From contig CM059973.1 of NCBI GenBank assembly GCA_030490835.1, forward strand, positions 88,123,641 to 88,187,640: a stretch of 64,000 bases of DNA, read 5' to 3'. Origin of the DNA: Annona cherimola (lineage: Eukaryota; Streptophyta; Magnoliopsida; Magnoliales; Annonaceae). Below are positions 1-11,516 of the stretch, one piece after another (positions within the stretch are counted from its first letter, which is position 1; the number at the start of each line of letters is the position of its first letter). The notes under the pieces were generated by a model. That model searched no databases. It had not been told where the DNA came from and saw only the letters and a list, made by a program, of their open reading frames with translations. The translations under genes and the position numbers were made by a program.

Positions 1-229
1 GACTAATTGGTACCAAATTTAAATTTAATGGAATTGTAACACACAAGCCTAGAAAAGTAATTGTCGGCCTGTGAATTATGGGTCTCATAGTATGATATTA
101 TAAGTTATGCCCAGACAACTTAACCATATAATCTTAAAATGTATCATACCATATATTTTTTTATAGAACATACCATACTTTTTTTATGAAAGGATGGTTG
201 TGTTAACTATCAATACGAGAGTACAAAAG

Positions 230-1480
230 GTGCACTTGGACAGGATTTACAAGAAAACCAGGGGGACTATCCCATCACACTTGGTTTGATTCTTTCGACT
301 TACCCAGTGCATCAGCTTGGAGGTGGGCACATCTATTACCAGTTCTCAAAACATGCAGAAAAGAAAACTTCTGGAATGATTCCACTATTGTAAAAAATAG
401 TCTGGATTCTCCATCCGACTGTTGATAAAATTTGACTTGGCCCCTCCTTAAGCATTTTAATCAACATCAATGAGTCACTTTCTAGCTCAAGTTGTTGAAT
501 GTCTAATTGTCGGCCCCATTCCAAGCCAAAAGATATTACAATGGCTTCCATGTCGATTGCCTCATCATTGCCATCAATTTTCCAACTAGCAGCAGCTGAG
601 ATGTTGTCATTAGGGTCCCTCAGGATTGCTCCGAAACCCATACACTTCCCATAACCATAAACATACCTTTTTTCATCCACATTTATCTTGAGGCTGCCTT
701 CCCTTGGTTTCCTCCACCTGGGAATCAACTCCTTGTCCAACCAAGGAGACTCCTCAACCATCAGAGCTGAGTTGAAATTGTCTTGGCAAGCTTGGCACCA
801 CTCAATCATGCCATTGTGTTCCGGCAGAGAGGGCTCTTCTCTAGCCTGGTTTTTGAGATACCACACTCTGCAATAGAATATGATAAAATTGATCAAACCT
901 CTGCCCAACTCAACATGAGAAAGTTTGCTCATAACCCCCTTAGTGCATCTCTTAGTGTCCAAGTCATTCTATTAGCAATCCAACACCCTTTTGGTATCAA
1001 TGAGCCATTCATAGAACAAAAAAGATGGGGAGAGTCTTCAGCTGTCTTACTGCAGAGATGGCATTGAGGGTCTACTGCCACCTCCCTCCTCTTCTTTTTT
1101 TATCTTTGTTGGGAGGACATTCATAGTAAGGTGCCATCCAAAGACCTTGATTCAACTCAGGATCTTGGCCTTCTATATGAGCTTTAAGATGTTTTTTCTC
1201 CTGAGATTTCTCACGCCTTCCTCATATCTCATCTATACCTGCAAGTTTTGAATGATGCAAGTTTAGCATTCTATAGGCAAATTTAACTGAGAAAATCCCA
1301 TTTACATCATGCCTCCAGAACCATTCATCGTGGACATCCTTATGTGGAATTAGGATGGCGGATCCTACTCCACCTAATATCACCCATAGCAGCTAAGATC
1401 TTTTCTCTTCTCTAGCATCTATTTTGAACATCTATGAACCATTCCACCTTTACATCCTCGGGAATATAGTCTGGAAGAGG
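230..1480 (-). pseudogene. LINE (non-LTR retrotransposon) 3' fragment: zf-RVT and RNase H-like region
   Basis: Read on the minus strand, 1480 to about 1000 gives degenerate LINE C-terminal sequence (a WRHDVNGIFSVKFAYRML-like stretch) with several stops. The stretch from 962 to 336 is one open frame of 208 residues with an RNase H-like (RVT_3) fold: INVDEK, FGAILRD, DMEAI and LELESDSL supply candidate acidic residues. The frame breaks at about 345-360. In the next frame the expected C-terminal block follows (HVLRTGNRCAH, then QADALG, then WDSPP), so a frameshift and a later stop separate the last active-site part. Plant LINEs end with this domain order, so this is the decayed 3' part of one. 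No coding function is likely. A second copy of the same family lies at 60430-61356 on the other strand. Confidence 0.8.
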
Positions 1481-2645
1481 ACATACCATATTTAACCTAA
1501 CACTCACTTATAAACCCTTAAGAACTCCCTTTTCTTTTCAATATAAGATTCAATTCTAGGTTATTATAGACTTACCAGCTTTCGCTTAGTTTATTCCTGA
1601 ACCACAACTCAACTCTATATTTTACCTGTAGCCTTGTAATGCATAGGCCCAACAAATAATCCTGGGTCTGCAGACTATGAGCCTCATGGTGTAATATTAT
1701 CCACTTTGCATTGATAGCTCAGCTGTGTAGTTTTAAAACGCATCATATCATATTTAACACAAGACTCACTTATGAACCCTTAAATACTGTCTTTCCTTTT
1801 CATTATGGAATCCAGTTTTGGGTCGTTATTGGAATTTCTCACCATTGGTACACAAAATATTGTCATAAAATTAATAAAGTTCGAATAAATATGCATTAAT
1901 TAAAAATATAAATAGTAATTATTATTATAAATCAAATTAAGTAGCCTAGGTCCTCCAGATGATGGAATGGGATGGAGATGCAACGAGCATCATAATAAAG
2001 TTTATGAGTCAAATTAGTCCATGTCCTCCATGATGGTGGAATGGGAAGGAGATGTAGGAAATTTTTTTATTATATTATATGTAGGCATGTGCTCTTCTCT
2101 AAACTCCAAATTAAGACCATATACCCGCACTCACAATATTGATATAAAAGTATCGTCGAGTATTAAGATGTGGACAATTATATTGGGAATAAGAAAAATC
2201 GTATGGAAAATTTAAAAATAAGAAAAAAATTTAAGACGAAAAAAACTTTTAAGAATATCTTGTCCGGTTGTCCCATAATCCTTTCAACTCCAGTCACCAG
2301 TCTTTTGAATCTCTGAGACGGAGAGTAGTAAATAGTAATTGCCCCACTAATCTCTGGAAATGGAGATGAGTGATTATGTCTGTATATTTTAGCGTTTATA
2401 TGCATTCCTTGCAAATTGGTTTGTGAAGTTATGGCAAGACAAAATCCAAGGTGAAGGGGAGAGTTTTGATGTGAATTGGATATGGAGTTGGAGTAGCTAT
2501 TTGTTGTGGTACGACTCACTGACTTTAGGCCAATGAGATGCTAAGATGCATGTGGTGAAATGTTATCGAATGAAAAGCTGGTCGATGTTTGCATAGCATA
2601 TATTGAAGTGGTCTTTGCTGTATTTCCTAGCAAATGGCTACATGT
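1481..2645. other. AT-rich intergenic stretch with decayed direct repeats, no gene seen
   Basis: No coding signal was recognised. Two related blocks at about 1486-1575 and 1742-1833 share 'catatttaac' followed by 'actcacttat' and 'aaccctta'. A weaker relative lies at about 45-175 ('gggtctcatag' and 'tatcataccatat'). They look like fragments of one old dispersed repeat, possibly LTR pieces, but no ends can be defined. Confidence 0.45.
1926..2059. repeat. Imperfect tandem duplication, unit about 80 bp
   Basis: The block 'ggtcctccagatgatggaat' at about 1950 recurs as 'gtcctccatgatggtggaat' at about 2024. Each copy is followed by 'gggatggagatg' or 'gggaaggagatg' and preceded by 'caaatta'. This is a simple local duplication. 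Confidence 0.6.
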
Positions 2646-5600
2646 GAGGGACAACGAAGTACACACATTTTTTAATCCATTTATTAACTCATTTAAAAAA
2701 CTTCAACCCTAACCCATTTACAACCTATTTAATAAACGGGTTAACGGGTTGTGTTTGTTACTAATTTTCATGCTAAAAACCTTCAATAAAGTTTGTAAAA
2801 TTAAATAAATTAAATAATTCAAAGCTAACATACCTGAATTTAATTTATTTTGGCTTGAAAACATCAGCTCCAATCTCAAGTCATCTCTTTAATGTCAATT
2901 CCTGTTTCAAAATACAACATATTTTATTTCTAGCAAATAATTCAATCAACACTATAAATATGGAACTCATAAATATACATTTGAGAAGAATCAAGTAAGA
3001 CTTTCATTATAATAAACTCAAACAATCACATTTCAAAAATTCAAATATCACATATTGTTACACATTATTGTCTTAAAACACATAACAATAAGTAAAGTTC
3101 AAAGTTCAAACAACTTCGATCTAAAAATAAAAACAACAAATAATTATTTTATGCTCTCCAAACTTGATAGTTCTTCATCCACTTTCTCCATTTTATGCAA
3201 TATCATTTTAGTCCTGAAAATATATAGTAAAATGAAATAGACATTGGAAAACAGTTAAACATATAAAACTAATTTGTAAAAGATTAAAGAACTATATAAG
3301 TTGTCTAAATTTTTATTATTGCCTCAATTAAGATCCAACTGTTGGAGAAAATCAATATTTGTCTTAAGATTAACAGAAGTTGTTATAGCTGCAAAATTAT
3401 TGAAAAATGTCAATGAATATGTGAACAGAAATAAAATAGTATAGTAAAAAGTATGAAAATCAGTTTAAAAAGATAAAAAGTAAATACTTGATTCAGTTGC
3501 TTCAATTTCTGTCAAATTCTCCTCAACTCCTAGAGGTTGTGGTGATGCTTTGATCCAATCCTGTGCACATACCAAAATCTCCACAAGTCGTGGTGTTAGA
3601 GAGCTTCTGAATTGATCCAGTACACGTCCGCCTGTGTTAAAAGCTGATTCCGAAGCAACCGTAGACACTGGAATTGCCAAAATATCTCGTGCTAGATGAG
3701 GTAATATTTTGTAGTCCTTATTTTTAGACTACCATGCCAAAATATCAAACCCAAGTGCCCTGACCACACTCGCTTCTTCTAGATATTAATCCACTTCTTT
3801 TTTTGAGTGTTCACGCTTTGAAAACCAATCACATTGATACCATGCATCATCTTCACCAACATCATTCGAGTTCATATTAACCTCATCCACCTCATCACTA
3901 CTACCATCCTTAGATACAATCTCACAAAGCTCAGTTTTATAAATGGTATACAACTCATATAATTTTTCTTTCACTTTCTGACCAATTTCTAATGCTTTCT
4001 CTAATCCATAACTCATTTCATAACACCATTCAACGTATCCCAATTTGTATCGTGGATCTAACACCACAGCTATGATTAATAAAATGTTCATCTTCTCAAA
4101 AGTCCCCCAATACTTATCAAATTTATCTTTTATTTTTATAGACATTTGTCTCAAGTTCACATCAGATGACTTTTGAAGAGAGAGCAAGAGCCTTTCAATC
4201 TTACAAACTTCCACAAAATAAATATTTGAAATGCAATACAAAGAACCAGATACACGAGTAGTGATGTGATAAAACTTCTCCAAAAATTTACAAATTACTC
4301 TAGCATTCTCCCAATCTTCATCAGTTGGAGGACTATTTGATCTAAAAACACTATCTTTATCAGCAAGGCAATCAAATGCCTTTTGATATTTTAAAGCAGA
4401 TTCCAACATTAAATATGTAGAGTTCTAACGAGTTGGTACATCCAAGCATAGAGAATGTTGACATGTAATTTCTTCCTCCTCAGTGCACATTTTAAATTTT
4501 TTGAGCCTACTTGGAGAACTTTTCACATATCTAACAGCAAACCGGATTCAAAATATTGAATCTTTGATTTCATCTATACCATCTTTGACAATTAAATTTA
4601 TAATATGTGCAGCACATCTAACATGCAAATATTCCCCACCACATAGCAAAGTATTCTTTCTTAACATTCTTCTTCCAAAATTCTTTATAGTAATATCATT
4701 GGAAGAAACATTATCCACAGTGATAGTGCAGATTTTCTTAATGCCCCAACTTTTAAGACCCAACTCAAGAGACTGTGCAATAATATCCCCGGTGTGTGGT
4801 GATGGGAGAATACAAAAGCAAATAATCTTCTTTTGTATCTTCCACTTTACATCAATGTAATGTGCGGTGCACACAAGTATCCTTGATTTTGGTTAGAAGT
4901 CCATAAATTAGTAGTCAAGAAAATACAATTAACTGATTGTTGAAAAATACTTTCTAGCTTTTTCCTTTCTGACATATAAATATCCACACAATCTTTAGTA
5001 ATTGTAGCTCTTGTGACATTGTTAAATCTTGGTTGCAAAGATTTACAAAACTGACGAAAGCCATTCTTTTCAACAAACTTAAAAGGTAATTCATCTTCAA
5101 TGATCATGCGTGTCATTGCCTTCCTAGAGAATTCTTGATCAAATTTTCAGTTACTTAAAACATTTTCATCTCCTGATCCTACACTAGTTGAAAATGTCAA
5201 TAATTGTTGTTTTTTATCTCTATCACCATGGAGATACTTGGGGCATTGACTATCCAAGTGTCTTTTAAGTGTCGTTGTACCATGACCACTATTACATTCA
5301 TATGATTTCTTGCAATAGTTGCATTTGCATGTCCCTAAAAGCTTCCCGTTTTCATCTTTATCTTTAGTAAAATGTTCCCACACCGCTGAAGTTAACTTCC
5401 TAACCCTTTTTGCCTTAGATTTAATCATAGATGACGAAGCCCTTAGTCCCTAAAAACATCTCTTACAATATTTTATTTTTCACTCCACACTCCATCTCAT
5501 AATTCCACAAAATTTCACTTTAGGAAACATGCCCTTAGTGTATTAGAAAGTGAAAAATCCTATCCTGCTATGTCTCTTTTGATTTCTCAGTGTGAACTCC

Positions 5601-6395
5601 GGAAAGACCCTTAAAACAATATTCGAAGTGATTGGATGACAGAAATATTTGCAGAAATTGACGGGGTCCGACGTGGATTGGAGAAAGCCTCTGTCATGTC
5701 GGCTGAAATAGTGGAGTGCGTAAAACGAATGGGGAAAATGGGAAATACCTGGAGCGCTGAAATAGTGGAATGCGTAAAATGAACGGGTAAAATAGAAAGG
5801 GGAAAATGGGAAATACCTGGAGCGGTTTGAAGGCCGTAGAGATGGAGGTAGGCCAGATTCGAAGAGGACGGCAGTCGGCAGCCGATTGGTGGGTTTTTCA
5901 GTGTTGCCAGGTGCCAGCGTCGCCGACCTTTTGATGTGGCTAGGGGTGCCCGATTAGAAGTGCCAGCGTGAGTGCGTGACGAACTAGCAGCTCAGTGCTG
6001 GATTCTGATGTGCCAGCGTGAGTGCGTGATGAACTGACGAAAGTGACGACGGTGGAGTCTGCGAGACTGCGACTTTGCAGGCAGAGGGAATGCGGGAATG
6101 GGGATTAGGTTTTGCTGCCTACCAGGGCTCACACGCGTGCGGGATAAGGGAGCAAGAAGGAAGGGTAGGCCGAAATAATTTTCAAATATTATATATATTA
6201 TATTAAATGGGTTATACAGGTTAGACGGGTTGACCGGGTTAAATAAACGGGTTGGACGGGTTGCAAAGCCTCAACTCTAATCCGTTTATTTAATTCGGGT
6301 TGGCGGATCATAACTCATTTATTTAAAAATCCCAACCCAAACCCATTTATTAACGGGTTGGACAAGCGGGTTGACCATGACCATTAACACCCACT
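2646..6395 (-). mobile_element. hAT-superfamily DNA transposon, degenerate autonomous copy
   Basis: About 3.75 kb with subterminal regions full of 'aacccgttt' and 'aacgggttg' repeats on both sides of a broken hAT transposase (3465-5428). The right end, read in reverse from 6395, is tgggtgttaatggtcatgg followed by about 80 bp that match almost base for base the left end of the 614-bp element at 42745-43358. This fixes the right terminus well. The left terminus is placed at about 2646 by weak similarity (gaggga) and by subterminal repeats at 2672-2755 that match the other end of the 614-bp copy. The candidate 8-bp target duplication (2638-2645 versus 6396-6403) is only partly matched, so the left limit is approximate. 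Confidence 0.75.
3465..5428 (-). pseudogene. hAT transposase (BED zinc finger, RICESLEEPER-like), broken
   Basis: Read in order on the minus strand, the pieces are: 5428-5147 with a BED finger (VWEHF, then CKCNYCKKSY, then TLKRHLDSQC); 5116-4847 (SRKAMTRMII, ELPFKFVE, NLWTSNQNQGYLC); 4874-4548 (HYIDVKWKIQKKI, CAAHIINLIV); 4409-3786 (MLESALKYQKAF, LDPRYKLGYVEW); and 3680-3465 with the C-terminal dimerisation block (IPVSTVASESAFNTGGRVLD). This is the standard domain order of plant hAT transposases. In-frame stops lie at 5147, 4548, 4425, 3786 and 3729, and a 1-bp frameshift lies near 4868. At 4425 and 3729 a TAG stands where the family has tryptophan. The protein cannot be made whole, but domain order and spacing are kept, so the decay is moderate. 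Confidence 0.88.
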
Positions 6396-7028
6396 CTATG
6401 CAACAAATTTCAACTCTATTTTTTACAGTGAAATTTCTTTTCGCGGTGGTCCTAAGAAGGCCTTGAATCCGAGCAAGTCCCTTTTACCTTATAAATTCAT
6501 TTTTATCTCGCACCCTTACTCTTGGTAGCGCACACAACCTTAGTTTGCCCGCTTTGGTGGCGCCAACTTTGTCTATCTACCAGTTCTAATGCCTTTGTCA
6601 CAAAAGGTGAAACTGTATTAAAAGTGTGATGCACATCAATGACATGAAAAGGCAATTAAGAATAAAAAAAATTGCAATTACGGACATGGAATGCGAGAAT
6701 TCATTAATACCATGACTTGATAGGTGCAGAATTTTTCAACCTTTTACGTGAATTGAAAAGATCGAATGCCTAAAGCAAAAAAAACATTAAATTCCAGCCG
6801 ACAGCATGCATTTTTCATCCTTTCAAAAAAAAGTGATACGCGGAAAAAGTAAATTTTCGTACACTGTATCAATCTCTTCTTCGTGATTACAAACTACTCA
6901 CTCATCTTATTGCAGGAGAGTATTTTAAAAATTTTTAAAAATTGTTTATTCCCTTTTTGCAGACCGCACTCACGCCTGCGTAAATGACAGTCCCGGGCAT
7001 TTTCTGAATGGCTAAACAAAATAAATAA
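6396..7028. other. Intergenic, no gene seen
   Basis: Spacer between two transposons. No open frame, RNA gene or repeat structure was recognised. Confidence 0.4.
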
Positions 7029-8082
7029 AAGTGTTGTAAGAATCGAACCGGACCGGACAGGACGAGCCGGTCGGACCAGTCCAACCGGGAACCGGTCTAA
7101 TTTCCGGTTCAATACCCCCAGTTTGGTTCATTTATATAAAACCATCCGAACCGGAATATGAAGTCGAACCGGATTCGACCGGTCGGATAGTTATATATAT
7201 ATATATAAACGAACGAATCTACACAGCAGAAACGGAAGCATTGCATCGGTCGTTTTCTTTCTCGCTCCCTCGCTTCTAGATTTATAGATCTGCATTTCCC
7301 CCACACAGGTTTTCATGGCGGGCTTCGGTCCCTTCTCGCGTGTAGGTTTTGTTTTACAAATCTATACAATCTATACCTAGGGTATAACCCACGAGTTTTC
7401 ATGAAAAACGAACGAATTTCACATATCTTTACAATCTATACCCAGTGTATAACCCATTTTTTAAATATTTTTGTTCTTCTTTTTATAAAATTGTTAATTT
7501 AATTATTTTTAGTTTATATACCAAGTTTTTCTATTTTTGGAGATATATACATATGATTTTGAAATATGGGGGTATTTTAATCATTTTAACTCTTCGAAAT
7601 GACTAAAAATACTAAAATATCATTGTGATTAAACATAAAAAAATATGTCTCCAAAAATAGTAAAATTTAATTTATACATTAAATATACCTAGATTAAAAA
7701 TTTTGCTAGGTATGTTTATAGCAATTCATCAAGGTACTAAGATAACAGGAAGAATTTAAGAACCAACAACCAAGCAACAACGGTCATGACTTATTACAAG
7801 TTTAAGTCTTTCAGGTTAGTTAATGTAGTTAATTTTTCTAAAATTCATGCTTAAAGATTTTTTTAAACTTGCTATTAATTTTTTCCTGCATGTTTTGTAC
7901 TTATATTGTGGTTCTTAAAGTCTAACATATATATTTAGGATTTATGAAAATATAATTTTATCAATATATTTATTTAAAATTTAAAAAAATTTAATATTTA
8001 TGACATCATAAATATGTCATGCCAGTTCGAACCAGACCAGTTCCTTTACCGGTTCAATCACCAATTCGGTTCTGACATATTG
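7029..8082. mobile_element. Non-autonomous hAT-type element, 1.05 kb (first copy)
   Basis: The ends are aagtgttgtaagaatcgaac on the left and, read in reverse, caatatgtcagaaccgaatt on the right. They match the ends of the better preserved copy at 11517-12660. Flanking 8-mers are ataaataa (7021-7028) and ataaacaa (8083-8090), seven of eight identical, as expected for hAT insertion. The last about 150 bp (7930-8082) match 12480-12660 closely. The left part is rich in 'gaaccggaccgg'. No transposase is present. A palindromic core lies inside at about 7490-7705. Confidence 0.72.
7490..7705. repeat. Palindromic core repeat inside the hAT-type element
   Basis: The left arm carries 'ccaagtttttctatttttgg' followed by 'agatatatacatatg'. 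The right arm carries the reverse ('tctccaaaaatagtaaaatt', then 'atacctagatta'). This is one of the recurring hairpin cores described under findings. Confidence 0.6.
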
Positions 8083-9273
8083 ATAAACAATATAAAAATT
8101 ATAATTAATTTATTAGAAAAATAAGTATCCACAATTTTACGAGTGTGAGCACAAACTGTAATTTATTATTTATGGCCATTTAATGTCAGCAGTAAAATAA
8201 AATCAATAATTCATCGGAGCACCCAATGTCTTGAATTTATTAAGAAGATTTGGATTACTAAATATTATTTTACGTAATGACTGATCAGTGTTCGTTGGAG
8301 CGGATTTATCCAAGACCGACCACTTGGTCACATCCAAGGCTAGGCAAGAATGCTTTTGACTTGTTTGGCTCCAAAAGGCATTAATTTCGTTATCGCCCAA
8401 TTGTAACTTGCTTCACAGATTTCAATTTCGTCTTAAAGATTCGATCCATATATTGTCATCTTACAATGACCCGTTTCTATTTTTGAGATTTGACTAATGG
8501 CTAGGCCGGTGCTAGCTATGTTCCCTTCTCATTTTTCTAGTATTATCCATTTACAATATCCTCCTACCTTTGCCCCTTTGTTGAACGCATCTTAATTTAC
8601 TTGGCCAATCCAGTGAAAATTCTATTATTTGCAACAAAACCCATATCTTACTGTTTGGATTATATCTTCTTCTTTTTTTTTCCCTTTATTTGGGCATCAC
8701 AGATATGATCCGTGACCCTTCTCTTTTTCACGTGCTCGTTGCTTAACCAGGAATATTATTTTTACATGCATGGCTAGTCTAGCTAATTAGACTATACTAG
8801 CTTTTGTCATTTCGAATCCTTAAATGACGTTTTTCACGTCTGATTGGTGATAAAGAGAAATCCAATTCCAAGGAATTTGAAGGAAAGAAGAGGAATTCAA
8901 ACTTTGGTGAGATTCAAAGTCGATCAGAGGGTGCATAGGATATATCTTCTGAAATTGGTGGTCACTAACCATATTCAAGATACCCCCAAAAGTGCTTTTC
9001 CTTTTTCGCTTTTGACAAAATTCAAGATTCAACAAACTTTTTTTATTTTTGTGCTTGTAATATAAAGAGATATATACACACACAATATAATATTGGTGTA
9101 TTTATAGTTGGAAATTTTTCACGTAATCCATAGATCAGATCCATTTTGGTAATGAAATCAAGAACCGGGTCACATTTACTTTAAAATGTGTGTTATAATA
9201 ATCTGCATCAAAATCAATGCTCATACCCTAATCTTAAGCCCATGTTTTGCTTTCCAAGTATTATGAGTAAAAA

Positions 9274-9368
9274 AAATTTTGATGTAGTCAACTTTTTTAC
9301 TATCTCAGGGTTTCGACCCATGGACCTGCGGGCATCAGATGAGTACCGCAATGACACAGCAGCGGTCT
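9274..9368 (-). mobile_element. tRNA-derived SINE, about 95 bp, with 19-bp target duplication
   Basis: A 95-bp insert is flanked by two perfect copies of caagtattatgagtaaaaa (9255-9273 and 9369-9387). Read on the minus strand it begins agaccgctgctgtgtcattg. It then has an A-box-like stretch (tgtgtcattgcggtactcat) and a B-box-like stretch (gggtcgaaaccc) at tRNA-like spacing, followed by an AT-rich tail. Long perfect target duplications, small size and A/B boxes are typical of plant tRNA-derived SINEs such as the Au type. Without the flanks it could be mistaken for a decayed tRNA. Confidence 0.65.
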
Positions 9369-10675
9369 CAAGTATTATGAGTAAAAATTTATCACACTCA
9401 TATCATAAACTTGCATTGCTTACACAAATTCAGATTTTAAACTTATGACAACTGTCTTTGAAACATAAATAAATATCCTCCAAATATTTCAACTAATTGA
9501 AATGAGCCAATTCTAAGCCATCATATTTATCATGCTCATCATAAGCTTGCATTTCGATTCTCTATAAATTAGAAAATATTTAATTGATCCTTGTACGCTT
9601 TGCATTTTAATTTGTTCTCATTCATCTTGCAATGTTCCACTATCTAGTTACTAATTATTCCAACTTATTCTATGCTAGCGGTTGCATGGTGGAATCTTAA
9701 TTCAAGCTTATTTCTATAAGCTCAAAAATCACCTTCATTGAAAATTTTAAATGGGTTATGATGAACGAAAATTAACCTCACCATAGCTAGATTGTCTAAA
9801 ACACATTTTTAAAATTTGATGATTACTTAAAATTTCCATTCAAATTATTTTGGACGGCTTAATTTAAGGGGATCCGATCATGTACAACCTAGAAACTACA
9901 ACCGCTCACTTTTTATATATTAAAAATATTTTATTAGAATCAAACCACTTGGGATATACCCTAATATATATATATATATGTATGTATAATTATGTTCTTC
10001 AAAAGATATATATGTATAATTATGATGCAAAAGGTCACTTTATCGAAAACCAATGTATTCTTAATATTTAATATATTCGAGAGTTCGCTGTAATTGTAAT
10101 TTTAAAAATTATGAGTAAATACATGCTATTTTACAATCTAAACGTTTTAAATATTAAAACATCTTCTCAAATAATAAAAAAAAGCAACGGCTTGTATAAG
10201 ATCAAAACCCCGATTTAAAAAGAAAGAAAGACTCAGAGACTGATGGTTGAAACGTAATCATGGCTTCAATGATTTGTGAAAAACGAAGATTGTTCCACAG
10301 TATGCTCTCGAACATGAAAGTAATGGTTGAACAAGCGATGAAATTGATTTGTTTATTATACACGCTTTAAACAAAAGTCGAGGCATAACTTCAGGGCACC
10401 TAACCTGAAAAGCGACAATACAATATTTTTTTGTTTTCTTAAATAGGATGATTCTCAAAGATTAGTAGATTGGCTAGTGCTGCAGATCATGAATAATGAT
10501 AGATTCAGCGCATTAAAAGGGTTTGTGCGTCCCCAAAAGTGACACAGATCACGCCTTGTTTGAAAGCCATGTTTCATGTTCACACCTTATTGACCCAGTG
10601 AATTGGCATGTTTCATGATTCTCAAGCCTATGTCTCTCTACAAAGTGCCGAATAGAGATGCCAACAAGCTAGGCC

Positions 10676-10835
10676 TATATAAATGATGGGTTTCACACTC
10701 CATGTCATTTTCAGTACGAAATTTACTAATCCCACGAAAGTTCAACAAAACCACGTCTCCGAGCCAAAGATGAAAGAAATTCCCATGGAATTCATCTTTC
10801 GCGTTTTCGTGCCTTCATCTTTCGTTATCAAATGA
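10676..10835 (+). promoter_or_regulatory. Possible orphan promoter: TATA box, leader and 21-codon frame
   Basis: A good TATA box (tatataaa, 10676-10683) is followed 87 bp later by an ATG at 10770 opening a 21-codon frame that ends at 10835. This resembles the 5' end of a plant gene, but no continuing exon is seen downstream. It may be the remnant of a truncated gene or chance. Confidence 0.2.
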
Positions 10836-11516
10836 ATTTTTTTTTTCTATTTTTGTTAATTAATTACCGGAGAATAGGAATTTTTCCGTCATATTTAATT
10901 TATTATTATATCTTGCATTTATGAACTGGTAAATCATTACAAAAAAATATGACCTTAGAAAATACCCGGCAGAAGTGGATGGGCCATGTGTCAAGAGAAG
11001 GAAGAAAACTCTATCGTCCAACCCCATTGCAAGTGTCGAAAGTTCAAAAGCCAGAGCCCGCCCAAAACGGTGGTGCTGGGTCCTAGTGGATGATAATGGT
11101 TTTTAACTTACTTGACGGGCCAAAGCTTGAGGATCTTTTGTTTTTATACCCACTTATCGGTCGGCATTTTAATTTTTGGGGCCGAGCCTACTTCGCTATC
11201 CTCAGGGTGGGCTATTCGATTACCCTTTATATTGGGCTGTGATTTCTTCGTACCGCTCGGGAATGGCCCCATCCATGTTGCCCAGTGGTGATTTCCAACC
11301 GGTCAAAAAAAAAAAAATTTATTTTTTTTAAAAAATATTTTTATAAACATGTTAATCTAATTATATTTAATCTTTAAACCAAGTTTTACCATTTTTGGAT
11401 ATGTATATATATTTATTTTGGATTTTTAAATAGAGGGTTATTTAAGTCATTTTAAAATATTTTTTAATGACTTAAATACCCCTATATTTAAAAATCCAAA
11501 ATAAATATATATACAT

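Larger units (their letters stand above)
8091..11269. other. AT-rich intergenic stretch holding a SINE and a possible orphan promoter
   Basis: Apart from the SINE at 9274-9368 and a TATA box with a very short open frame at 10676-10835, no gene is recognised. A 65-codon minus-strand frame at 8203-8400 and a 66-codon minus-strand frame at 10258-10458 match no family known to me. Confidence 0.4.

Noticed and set aside
2587..6403. ttgcatag (about 2588) and ctatgcaa (6396) as ends of the hAT element
   Set aside because: They are inverted, not direct, copies, so they cannot be a target duplication.
8203..8400. 65-codon minus-strand open frame
   Set aside because: No family recognised, no splice or promoter context, and a length expected by chance in 64 kb of AT-rich DNA.
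9274..9368. Reading the tRNA-like box as a functional tRNA gene
   Set aside because: No acceptor stem or anticodon arm can be formed, and the flanking 19-bp duplication fits a SINE.
10258..10458. 66-codon minus-strand open frame
   Set aside because: No recognisable domain and no supporting neighbours.
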